Positions 17,427-25,625 of a stretch of 39,359 bases of DNA are shown one piece after another. Numbering within the stretch: the stretch's first letter is position 1; every line of letters starts with the position of its first letter. This DNA comes from SpSt-333 sp040751955 (GTDB lineage: Bacteria; Bacteroidota; Ignavibacteria; UBA10030; UBA8401): positions 1 to 39,359 of the forward strand of contig JBFMFY010000029.1 in NCBI GenBank assembly GCA_040751955.1, in the 5' to 3' direction. Made by a program: the position numbers and the translations under genes. Below the pieces are notes generated by a model that saw only the letters and a program-made list of their open reading frames with translations, was not told the origin of the DNA and did not search any database.

Positions 17427-20015
17427 TCAATTGACAGAGGGAAGAATGGTTGAAACGAAAAATTCCGCGTAGGATGTGAACGCAAATGCATAGTCCCAAT
17501 ACATATACAAACCGCCGAAGAGCACCAGGATGAATACAATACCGATCATGTACATTTTTGGCGTGTACACGTGGTAGATTACCGAGACCCCTTTCAATGT
17601 CCGCAGAAATATCCAGAACACCATTAGCACCACGAGCCCCAATACCCACGGAACGTACGCTTCGCTTTCAAGAACGCGGTACAATATCATACTGACCGGG
17701 ATGAAGAATATCCATGGCGATGCCGTCCAAATTGCTATTGAGTATGAATGGAACACTCTTATTTTAACGCGCGCCATTTTAGAGAAAAACTGGATCAGGA
17801 TCGTCAGTACAATAAACCATCCAAGCATGAGAGCGGAAAAATAACCGACAGATAAGAGTGGATCCCATGCCATCTGGATGACAACCGATTTGAAACCGTC
17901 GGAAAGCATATACGATAAGATGTAATCCAGAATCTCGCTCGACCGGAAGTGATGGAGAATGCTCGCCATGACGACCGAAAACGTCGTCGAAATAATGAGC
18001 GCAGTAAGAGTTGTATGATACAGCGGAAGTGTAAATTGATCCCTGATATCGGCAAAGAAATTGTACGATCTGAAAATTGCGCGCCACGTACTTTCTCGGA
18101 ATCTCCGGTTTCCATTCACCAGCCAAGCCGCAACAACAAGCAGACCAACACCGATGATAATATAAATATACGGCGAAGGTGGAACGTACGTACCGATCGG
18201 TAATGCAGAAACTTTCTGATCATGATAGAGCGAGTGGACGAGATCATACGCAATTTTTTTCTCTCTCCCCAATTCAACCAATCCGTTGGTATGCAGATTG
18301 ACTGCTGTAGGATTGACACGCAAGATCGGCCGATCGCTTCTGAAATCATTGAATGAATATATCATGCTTCCAGCAAGCGATAAATCCTTAATCGCAGAAA
18401 ACCGTTGGTGGATGTACCTCGCCTGTGCCTCTTGTGAGTTCGGATCGCTGTAGCCGTTTCTGTTCCCCTTTTCGGCTGCGCGTCCGTACCCCGCAATAAT
18501 CAACGGCTGGTTCGGCCGTGATTGCTTGAATCCGGTTAACATGGAGCGGAATGTTTTTACATCAACATATCCAAAAGTAATGGCAGCGATGTCTGTCGGG
18601 ACGCTCTCTTCTGCCTGATGATGGCGAAGAATAGAATATGTCAGTCGATCATCGAGCGATTTTGCAAGACGTTGGAGATGAGAGAGAACGTTCGGTTCAT
18701 CGTTCTTTCGGATTCCGGATGCATAGCCAAGCCCCCATGCAATGATACTCGGATGATGTTTGTCTCTCCCAATCATTTCCTGCAGCCGGCGCTCCATCAG
18801 TGTGCGATACATCTCCTCTTTTCCAATCGCTTCCGGAATCTCGATATTCGGAATCTCCTGCAAGACGAACAATCCGTACTTATCGCATAATTGAATGAAG
18901 AACGGATGTGCCGGATTGAATCCGATGCGCACCGCATTTGCTCCAAGATTTTTTATCAGCGCAACATCTTTTTCCATCTCCTCGTACGTGAGTGCGCTGC
19001 CATGGTTCTCGGAATCTTCTACCCACACAACACCGCGCAGTGTAACGGGCGCCCCGTTAAACAGAAGGGCATCTTTATTTTTTGTAAATGTGCGGATACC
19101 GGTAGTGATTGATGTCTCGTCAATCAGCGAATCTTTCTTCCCCTCGGATGCGACAAGCGACACTTTGAACGAGTACAGTTCGGGAAATTCCGTGCTCCAC
19201 AATTTTGCGTTGGGAATTGAAACAACAATCTGCGTGGCGATGTCTTTATTGGACTCCGGCGTGACAGGAACGATCACCGGTTTCCCAATCACCGTACCCG
19301 AACCGGCTTCAATCGTCTCGACAGACAATTGCAAAATTTTTGAGTCGAGTTGCGGCAGCGTTTGCAGATCTTTTGCTGAAAGTGTTGCTGTAACAAGCAG
19401 CCGTGTTGCCTTCGGCTCGATCGCCTCAACAACAACTCCCACGTGGTCTATCCACACACGGGGAGTTATTGCAATAAAAACATCGCGAGTAATCCCGCCG
19501 TAATTTTTCCATCCGCTCACCTGTGCCCGTACGGGGAATGTTGAGCGATAGTTCAACGAATTATCGACAACGATCCGTATGACATTCTCCGCGCCCACCT
19601 GAATGACATTGTCTGGAATTGGAAGTTCAAACGATGTGTAGCCACCTTCATGTTTGCCGATGAATGTCTCATTGATATAAACCTCCGACATGTAGTTGAT
19701 TCCGAACGAAACGAATTTAAACATCCCGGATGAGATCACTTCTGAACCAACGGTAAATTTTTTCCGAAAAACGATCTTCCCCTCATAATCAGCGGCAGAA
19801 GGCACTTTAACCTTTTTCCAGGTAATACCCTCATCAAACGAGTAGTCCCATTCACCAGTGAGATCTACAATAGATCTGGTAGAAGATTCATGACCAAGAA
19901 TCTGCGGGTGCGAAGGAGAACCATTTTCCAGGAACAACTGCTGAGAAAATAGTGGGTTGAGACTAAGGATTGAAACGGATAGGTAAAGTAAAAAACGAAA
20001 GAGCGAATTATCCAA
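17427..20015 (-). CDS. GH2-like pseudo-glycosidase fused to a Yip1-like membrane domain
   Basis: The 862-residue protein starts with a signal peptide/anchor (about 6-24). A GH2 sugar-binding jelly roll follows (about 50-190, including SGWKNYGGITRDVF), then an Ig-like beta-sandwich (about 195-305) and a TIM barrel (about 310-590). In active GH2 enzymes the barrel holds a general-acid Glu in WSxGNE; here the motif reads WGLGYA (427-432), with Ala in place of Glu. The nucleophile region, normally a CEYxHA-type motif, reads AGYGRA (508-513), with Gly in place of Glu. Both catalytic residues therefore appear lost. Residues 614-850 contain about six hydrophobic helices resembling a Yip1 domain (SVIYHVYTPKMYMIGI). 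The likely role is carbohydrate binding or sensing at the membrane (inferred). The start codon is TTG; no ATG lies nearby. Confidence 0.8.
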   Translation of the reverse strand: MDNSLFRFLLYLSVSILSLNPLFSQQLFLENGSPSHPQILGHESSTRSIVDLTGEWDYSFDEGITWKKVKVPSAADYEGKIVFRKKFTVGSEVISSGMFKFVSFGINYMSEVYINETFIGKHEGGYTSFELPIPDNVIQVGAENVIRIVVDNSLNYRSTFPVRAQVSGWKNYGGITRDVFIAITPRVWIDHVGVVVEAIEPKATRLLVTATLSAKDLQTLPQLDSKILQLSVETIEAGSGTVIGKPVIVPVTPESNKDIATQIVVSIPNAKLWSTEFPELYSFKVSLVASEGKKDSLIDETSITTGIRTFTKNKDALLFNGAPVTLRGVVWVEDSENHGSALTYEEMEKDVALIKNLGANAVRIGFNPAHPFFIQLCDKYGLFVLQEIPNIEIPEAIGKEEMYRTLMERRLQEMIGRDKHHPSIIAWGLGYASGIRKNDEPNVLSHLQRLAKSLDDRLTYSILRHHQAEESVPTDIAAITFGYVDVKTFRSMLTGFKQSRPNQPLIIAGYGRAAEKGNRNGYSDPNSQEAQARYIHQRFSAIKDLSLAGSMIYSFNDFRSDRPILRVNPTAVNLHTNGLVELGREKKIAYDLVHSLYHDQKVSALPIGTYVPPSPYIYIIIGVGLLVVAAWLVNGNRRFRESTWRAIFRSYNFFADIRDQFTLPLYHTTLTALIISTTFSVVMASILHHFRSSEILDYILSYMLSDGFKSVVIQMAWDPLLSVGYFSALMLGWFIVLTILIQFFSKMARVKIRVFHSYSIAIWTASPWIFFIPVSMILYRVLESEAYVPWVLGLVVLMVFWIFLRTLKGVSVIYHVYTPKMYMIGIVFILVLFGGLYMYWDYAFAFTSYAEFFVSTILPSVN

Positions 20016-20088
20016 AGATGATGCTCAGGGCTGTTAAAAATTGTCGTTTTCAGCGAAATTTAACGCTTTTTGTACCAAAAACAACACT

Positions 20089-20117
20089 AATATAACATCA
20101 GACCGCCCTGAAACCAA
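20089..20117 (-). promoter_or_regulatory. Promoter of the GH2-like/smc/lpx operon
   Basis: On the minus strand TTGGTT (20112-20117), a 17-base spacer and TATATT (20089-20094; 5 of 6 to TATAAT). Transcription would start near 20082 and leave a leader of about 65 bases before the TTG start. Confidence 0.6.
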
Positions 20118-20196
20118 ATGAAATTTTAGGGGAAAGGTGGAAAGAATCAACTTAATCTAACAATAAACTGGGGATAAAAACTGAGGATGATCATAC

Positions 20197-20226
20197 TGCT
20201 GCTCCCAACAAGGGTTGGGAACAGCA
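20197..20226 (-). terminator. Strong hairpin downstream of tpiA
   Basis: Bases 20197-20209 and 20214-20226 pair at 12 of 13 positions (one C-A mismatch) around a 4-base loop. It lies 24 bases past the tpiA stop. No T-run follows at once; a TTTTT appears about 16 bases further on. It may be a terminator or an RNA-stabilising stem. Confidence 0.5.
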
Positions 20227-20249
20227 TGACTGATCTGGAGAATAGAATA

Positions 20250-21008
20250 TTACACTGCGTTCACAATCGCAGCAAACGAATCTGCTTTTAAGCAAGCGCC
20301 GCCAACGAGTGCACCGTCGATGTTCGGCTGCGAGAGAAGCTCTTTTGCATTGTCTGGCTTTACGCTGCCGCCGTACTGGACAATCACTTTCTCCGCCGTT
20401 GCCCATGTGTACAACTGCGAGATCACTTTCCGGATCAGTTTGTGTGCATCTTCCGCCTGCTGCGGCGTGGCGGTTTTTCCCGTGCCGATTGCCCACACCG
20501 GCTCGTAGGCGATGATCGATTTTTCAACTTCAGCAGAAGTTAATCCCGCGAGCACACCTTTCGTTTGCGCCGTAAGCACTTGGTCGGTGATCCCTTTCTC
20601 ACGCTCGTCGAGCGTTTCGCCGATACAGATGATCGGTACAAGTCCACCGTCCAATACTTTCTTCGCTTTTTTATTGATCAGTTCGTTCGTCTCTTTGTGA
20701 TATTGCCTTCGTTCCGAGTGGCCGACAATAACGTACTCGCAGCCGACTGCCTTCAGCATAGACAAAGAAATTTCTCCTGTGTATGCACCGTCGTTGTTAA
20801 TGGAAACATCCTGTGCACCGAGTTTAATGAACGATCCGCTCAGTAATTGATGCGCAGTGGTGAGAGACGTAAAGGGAGGGCAAACGATGACTGTTGATTT
20901 CTCCGACGATACAGATTGTAACGCAGATTTAAGACCGTTAATGAGAGTTGCCGTCTGGGAAATGTCGTTGTTCATTTTCCAGTTACCAGCGATCACTTTT
21001 TTACGCAT
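20250..21008 (-). CDS. tpiA: Triosephosphate isomerase
   Basis: The 252-residue cytosolic TIM-barrel enzyme interconverts dihydroxyacetone phosphate and glyceraldehyde 3-phosphate. All catalytic residues are seen: N9 and K11 in GNWKMN, H97 in VGHSERR and E169 in AYEPVWAIGTGKTA. The phosphate-binding VGGACL is near the C-terminus. Length is normal. The 62-base gap upstream holds a possible terminator, and the gene is followed by a strong hairpin, so it may be transcribed alone. Its substrate DHAP also feeds GpsA, encoded elsewhere in the window. Confidence 0.97.
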   Translation of the reverse strand: MRKKVIAGNWKMNNDISQTATLINGLKSALQSVSSEKSTVIVCPPFTSLTTAHQLLSGSFIKLGAQDVSINNDGAYTGEISLSMLKAVGCEYVIVGHSERRQYHKETNELINKKAKKVLDGGLVPIICIGETLDEREKGITDQVLTAQTKGVLAGLTSAEVEKSIIAYEPVWAIGTGKTATPQQAEDAHKLIRKVISQLYTWATAEKVIVQYGGSVKPDNAKELLSQPNIDGALVGGACLKADSFAAIVNAV

Positions 21009-21029
21009 ATTATTTTTGCTTTAATTGTT

Positions 21030-21068
21030 GATAAAAGGTGGAGTATGTCCTGAAGGTGAGTTCCACCT
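21030..21068 (-). terminator. Possible terminator after the epimerase gene
   Basis: AGGTGGA (21036-21042) pairs with TCCACCT (21062-21068). On the minus strand the stem is followed by TTTATC. The loop is long (19 bases), so this is a weak candidate. Confidence 0.35.
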
Positions 21069-21070
21069 GT

Positions 21071-21997
21071 TTATTGTTGTTTCTTTGATTTAAAAAATTC
21101 TACCGTCCGCTTCAAACCTTCTTCAAGCGTGACTGTCGGAGTCCATCCAAGTTCTTCATGAATCTTTTTCGATGAGATAACACTCCTCATCTGCTCTCCC
21201 GCCTTTGCCGGCACATGTTCCTCCTTGCATGTCGAACCTGTGTGTTCTCTCAGAACATGAAATAATCGATTCACGTCGGTTTCAATTCCGGTTCCGATAT
21301 TGAATGTTGCGGAACCTTTGTACGACAGCGCAAGCACGTTTGCTTTGACGACATCCCCTACAAACACATAATCGCGCGTCTGTTTTCCGTCGCCGTTAAT
21401 AACGGGCTGACCGCCGCTGAGCATTTTGCTGGTGAAGATGGCGACAACACCTGCTTCTCCGTGAGGGCTTTGTCGTGGACCGTAAATATTTGCATAACGG
21501 AGAATGACATGCTCAATCCCGTACACTTCTTTATAAAAGAAAAGATACTTCTCGGTCACCAATTTGGTGATACCGTACGGAGAAAGAGGGCAGGTCGGAT
21601 GGTTCTCATCTGCAGGGAAATAATCTTGTTCGCCGTAGATGGCGCCGCCGGTGGACGCAAAGATTACTTTTTTTAATCCGTATTTTCTCCCCGCTTCCAT
21701 CAGATTCAAAAATCCCAGGACATTCACCGATGCATCGAATTTTGGATCTGCGACAGATTTACGCACATCCATCTGAGCGGCATGGTGGCACATCACGTCG
21801 ATTTTTTCATCGCGGAAAATATTTTCTACTTTTGGATCCTGAATATCCAGTGTGTACACTTTTGCCTTCGCGTTCACATTTTCCTTCCGCCCGCTCGAAA
21901 AATCGTCAACGATAATCACATTGTGTCCTTCTGCAATAAAGGCGTCGGCAACATTCGAGCCGATAAAACCGGCGCCACCGGTAACGAGTATGTTCAT
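21071..21997 (-). CDS. NAD-dependent sugar epimerase/dehydratase (UDP-glucose 4-epimerase-like)
   Basis: The 308-residue extended short-chain dehydrogenase probably acts on a nucleotide sugar. The NAD-binding GGAGFIGS starts at residue 7. The catalytic pair Y141/K145 is in SPYGITK, and the serine/threonine partner in FASTGGAIYG (115-116). The HHAAQMDVRKSV stretch near residue 71 is typical of GalE-like proteins in Bacteria and Archaea. Substrate assignment (UDP-glucose/galactose versus others) cannot be made from sequence alone. The ATG overlaps the purD TGA as ATGA in the reverse sense of gene order: purD is upstream and its stop overlaps this start. The nearby glycosyltransferase suggests a surface-sugar role. 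Confidence 0.88.
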   Translation of the reverse strand: MNILVTGGAGFIGSNVADAFIAEGHNVIIVDDFSSGRKENVNAKAKVYTLDIQDPKVENIFRDEKIDVMCHHAAQMDVRKSVADPKFDASVNVLGFLNLMEAGRKYGLKKVIFASTGGAIYGEQDYFPADENHPTCPLSPYGITKLVTEKYLFFYKEVYGIEHVILRYANIYGPRQSPHGEAGVVAIFTSKMLSGGQPVINGDGKQTRDYVFVGDVVKANVLALSYKGSATFNIGTGIETDVNRLFHVLREHTGSTCKEEHVPAKAGEQMRSVISSKKIHEELGWTPTVTLEEGLKRTVEFFKSKKQQ

Positions 21998-23268
21998 TCT
22001 TTTCGTAATCCTTTCAATCCGATATCTGTTCTGTAATATGCGCCGTCAAACGATATTTTTTTGACGGCTGTATAAGCCGCATCGATTGTGTTGCGGAGAT
22101 TGCTGCCGATTGTGGTAACGCTAAAGACCCGTCCGCCTGCGGTGACAAATGTACCTTCATTTTTTTTTGTCCCGGCGTGAAATACAATCGCTCCATCCAG
22201 CGAACGATCCAATCCAACGATCACTTTCCCTGTTTGATACTGATCCGGATATCCCTGTGACGCAATAATCACGCACACAGCTGATGCGTGCTTCAATTTT
22301 ATGTTATATGATCCGACAGAACCGGACGCACAGGAATAAAAAAGATCGAACGGATCACTTTCAAGCAGAGGCAGCACCACTTGCGTCTCGGGATCTCCGA
22401 GCCGGCAGTTGTATTCGACCACTTTCGGTCCTTCCTTTGTTATCATCAGACCAACATAGAGACATCCTTTGTACGGATATCCCTCCTGCCGCATTCCGCT
22501 CAATGTCGGTTGAATAATTTCACTTTCAACTTGTTGAAGAATTTTTTGTGTTATCACAGGCGCCGGTGCGTATGCACCCATGCCGCCTGTGTTTTTCCCT
22601 GTGTCGCCAACGCCGATCCGTTTATGATCTTGTGCGGGAGAAAGAAGAACATACTTCTCTCCATCGCACATTGCGAACACAGAAGCTTCTTCCCCTTCCA
22701 TGAACTCTTCGATCACGATATTGCTCCCTGCGTCACCAAACACTTTTGCTTCAAAGTATTCGTGTAGTGTTGACATTGCTTCATCTGTTGTATGGCAGAT
22801 CGACACTCCTTTCCCCGCAGCAAGCCCGTCGGTTTTAATGACGTACGGAGGTGAAGAATCCATTATATATCGCCTTGCATTCTCCAATTCGGATTGGTTG
22901 AATACGTGGTACCGAGCCGTCGGAATGTTGTGGCGCTGAAGGAAATGCTTCAGGAACATCTTGCTTCCCTCAACCTGCGCCGCTGCTTTCGACGGACCGA
23001 AAATCTTCAATCCTTTCGATTCGAAAATATCGACGATTCCCTTCACAAGAGGAGCTTCACTCCCGACAATTGTCAAATCTATTTTATTCGTTTCTGCAAA
23101 TTGGGCAAGCGTGTAGATATCGTCCGCTTTGATGGGAATACACTCGGCGATCTGTTCGATGCCGGCATTCCCCGGTGCGCAAAAAATTTTCGATACTTTC
23201 GGACTCTGTTTGATAGACCATGCGATCGCATGTTCACGTCCGCCCGAGCCGACGATCAACACATTCAT
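21994..23268 (-). CDS. purD: Phosphoribosylamine-glycine ligase
   Basis: The 424-residue cytosolic ATP-grasp enzyme catalyses the second step of purine synthesis, joining glycine to phosphoribosylamine. N-terminal VGSGGREHAIAW and FCAPGNAGI, the ATP-grasp segment VIKTDGLAAGKGV near residue 143, VIEEFMEGEEASVFA and the metal-binding EYNCRLGDPETQ are all present. Length is normal. It is packed 3 bases after the glycosyltransferase and overlaps the epimerase start by 4 bases. guaB, another purine gene, lies upstream in the same cluster. Confidence 0.97.
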   Translation of the reverse strand: MNVLIVGSGGREHAIAWSIKQSPKVSKIFCAPGNAGIEQIAECIPIKADDIYTLAQFAETNKIDLTIVGSEAPLVKGIVDIFESKGLKIFGPSKAAAQVEGSKMFLKHFLQRHNIPTARYHVFNQSELENARRYIMDSSPPYVIKTDGLAAGKGVSICHTTDEAMSTLHEYFEAKVFGDAGSNIVIEEFMEGEEASVFAMCDGEKYVLLSPAQDHKRIGVGDTGKNTGGMGAYAPAPVITQKILQQVESEIIQPTLSGMRQEGYPYKGCLYVGLMITKEGPKVVEYNCRLGDPETQVVLPLLESDPFDLFYSCASGSVGSYNIKLKHASAVCVIIASQGYPDQYQTGKVIVGLDRSLDGAIVFHAGTKKNEGTFVTAGGRVFSVTTIGSNLRNTIDAAYTAVKKISFDGAYYRTDIGLKGLRKE

Positions 23269-23271
23269 GAA

Positions 23272-24540
23272 TCAGACCTCTAAAAATCTCGTGAATATTT
23301 TTGCGAGTTCACCTGTCAGCTTTACTCGGTCATATTTGTCAATCACTTCCGGTTTTGCGCCGTGCAGCTGTTTTTTTTCATATTGCTGATACAACTGTAC
23401 GATCATATCGGCGATCTGGTTGACATTTGTCGGTTCAACGCACTGCCCGTTCGCTTCTTCAATGATCGAACGCATGTATCCTTTCGGCACGCATCCCATG
23501 ATCTTCTTTCCGGTACCGATATATTCAAATATTTTTCCCGGCGTCATAATGTCGTCCTGCATCATCAGCCACAGCACATCCGAGGCAAGCAGATATTTTA
23601 CCGCTTCACGGTGTTCAAGGTATCCGAGGATGTTGACGGAGTTTTGCAATCCAAGATGATTGACATAGTTGATAAACTCTGTCCGGAACAAACCGACAAA
23701 ACATGCCTCAATTCTGCCGCGCAGTTGAGTATTCTCTTTCAACACCTTGCTTAACGCCTGAAGAAAATAGATTGGTGTTATTTTGGCGTAGAACATACCG
23801 GAGTACGTGATCCGGAATTTTTCGACATGGGGAAGAACATCATCCGACGGAACTTGCAGGTCTTCCGGATCAAAACCATGGGGGATGATGGTGATATCGT
23901 TGTGTGTCAAAAACTTGTGCCGCAGAAGGATCTCTTCTTTTGTCCTGCGGCTTGTCGTGATCACCATATCCGATGCGCGCAAGACCGACCGCTCAAGCCG
24001 GTAGTGAATGTACCGATGCAGCGGAGTCGGAAAATATTTGAACGGAAAATTGAGCCACGAATCACGGTAATCCACAACAAGAGGGATTTTGAATTTCTTT
24101 TTCAACTCTTTGCCGACAAGAAAATCGGTAACCGGCGGTGCAGTAGCAAAGAGGACGTCGAATTTTTCCTTCTTCAGCAATTCGGATGCAGCTTTAAACG
24201 CCTTCCTTTTCCATCCTATTTTATTGTCGGGAATAAAAAAGAGATCGCTGAGAAAACTGAGAATCTTCCGCATCCCCTCTTTGGGCATCTTCACCACATC
24301 GTGCTTTTTGTGCACAACTGCGTTCGGATCGAGTGAGTTTGTGCGAATAACTTTGATGTTGAGCGACTCGATTTCCTTCAACAATGATTCGTCTTTCGCG
24401 TAATAGGCGGTTGGACCGATGGTCAACACGGTGGGCTGCCAGCCGAACTGCGGCAGGTATTTGACGAACTTCAAAACGCGTTGAACGCCGCTGCCGCCGA
24501 GCGGCGGAAAATAATAAGCTATGACGAGGACTTTTTTCAT
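23272..24540 (-). CDS. Glycosyltransferase, GT4-like
   Basis: The 422-residue protein has the two-domain GT-B layout. The N-terminus IAYYFPPLGGSGVQRVLKF is typical of family 4-like sugar transferases acting in polysaccharide or lipid glycosylation. The C-terminal domain begins near residue 225 (ITIIPHGFDPEDL), with the nucleotide-sugar region in PGKIFEYIGTGKKIMG; in GT4 enzymes the E-x7-E type motif sits here. No membrane helix or signal peptide is seen, so it acts at the cytoplasmic face. The start abuts the peptidase stop with no gap. The acceptor is unknown. Confidence 0.87.
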   Translation of the reverse strand: MKKVLVIAYYFPPLGGSGVQRVLKFVKYLPQFGWQPTVLTIGPTAYYAKDESLLKEIESLNIKVIRTNSLDPNAVVHKKHDVVKMPKEGMRKILSFLSDLFFIPDNKIGWKRKAFKAASELLKKEKFDVLFATAPPVTDFLVGKELKKKFKIPLVVDYRDSWLNFPFKYFPTPLHRYIHYRLERSVLRASDMVITTSRRTKEEILLRHKFLTHNDITIIPHGFDPEDLQVPSDDVLPHVEKFRITYSGMFYAKITPIYFLQALSKVLKENTQLRGRIEACFVGLFRTEFINYVNHLGLQNSVNILGYLEHREAVKYLLASDVLWLMMQDDIMTPGKIFEYIGTGKKIMGCVPKGYMRSIIEEANGQCVEPTNVNQIADMIVQLYQQYEKKQLHGAKPEVIDKYDRVKLTGELAKIFTRFLEV

Positions 24541-25614
24541 TTATACCACAATCAGTTCTTTGGGTGATGCAGTGACATTCTCACATCCTCTATTCCTCAC
24601 AACCACTATATCTTCGATCCTGACGCCGAATTTTCCCGGCAGATAAATTCCCGGTTCAACGGTTACGACATTGCCATGCCGGAGATTTTCTTTGCTTGTT
24701 GCCGCCAACCGAAGATGTTCATGAATTTCTAAACCGACGCCATGCCCGAGCGAATGTCCAAAATAACCGCCGTACCCTTTCGCCGCAATATGTTTGCGGG
24801 CAACCACATCGATGGACGCTGCCGATTTATTTACTGTTATAGATTCCAGAGCTTTTTTCTGAGCATCCAAGACAGTTGTATAAACTTTTTTCATTTCAGC
24901 CGTCGGCTTGCCGACAGAAATCGTCCGCGTCATATCGGAATGATACCCTTGAACGATACATCCGAAATCGAGTGTCACGAATTCGTTTCTGCCGATCTTC
25001 TTCGACGAGGCACGTCCATGCGGCAATGCGCTCCGTTCGCCGCTGGCTACGATCGTATCAAAAGCATCTTTTTCAGCGCCAAGCGTTCTTTGATAATAGG
25101 AAATTTCTGCTGCAATATCATTTTCTGCCACACCTGGTTTAATTATGCCGAGAACCTTTTTGAACACTGCATCGGTGATGCCGACCGCTGTTTTGATCAA
25201 ATTGATTTCATCATCGTCCTTTACCGACCGGAGGTCCTCGACGGTTCCTCGAAGTCCCTTCAATAAAGTTGTGCCCGTGAATTTTTTTAACTCATCGAAT
25301 TGCGTGACCGTCAAATGATCTTGCTCGAATCCTATTGTGGTTCGCGATGAGAATATTTTTTCCTTTGAGGCAAGTTCCGTCAGCGATCCCTGTCCAAAGA
25401 TCTTCTTATCAGCTGCAACTTCCTGTCTGACCTGATCTTTATATCGAAAGTCGGTGATGAAAAAAGAGGCATCTGGTGTAATAATCAAAAGAGCGTGCGA
25501 TCCGGTAAAGCCGGAAAGATACCGGACATTCGGAAGATGCGAAGTAACAAACGCATCAACTTCTTTTTTCCGGAGTATTGCGCGGAGCGCCTGTATGCGG
25601 CGGGGATAATTCAT
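24541..25614 (-). CDS. M24 metallopeptidase, Xaa-Pro aminopeptidase-like
   Basis: The 357-residue predicted cytosolic enzyme removes N-terminal residues next to proline. A creatinase-type N-terminal domain (VRYLSGFTGSHALL) precedes the pita-bread catalytic domain. Dinuclear-metal ligands are visible in VTLDFGCIVQGYHSDMTRT (two Asp), GHSLGHGVGLEIHE (His), VVTVEPGIY (Glu) and GVRIEDIVVV (Glu). I prefer the ATG at 25614. A TTG at 25629 overlapping the guaB TGA is possible and would add five residues. AGGA sits right next to the ATG, so ribosome binding may depend on coupling to guaB. Confidence 0.9.
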   Translation of the reverse strand: MNYPRRIQALRAILRKKEVDAFVTSHLPNVRYLSGFTGSHALLIITPDASFFITDFRYKDQVRQEVAADKKIFGQGSLTELASKEKIFSSRTTIGFEQDHLTVTQFDELKKFTGTTLLKGLRGTVEDLRSVKDDDEINLIKTAVGITDAVFKKVLGIIKPGVAENDIAAEISYYQRTLGAEKDAFDTIVASGERSALPHGRASSKKIGRNEFVTLDFGCIVQGYHSDMTRTISVGKPTAEMKKVYTTVLDAQKKALESITVNKSAASIDVVARKHIAAKGYGGYFGHSLGHGVGLEIHEHLRLAATSKENLRHGNVVTVEPGIYLPGKFGVRIEDIVVVRNRGCENVTASPKELIVV

Positions 25615-25625
25615 TCCTGCAAATA

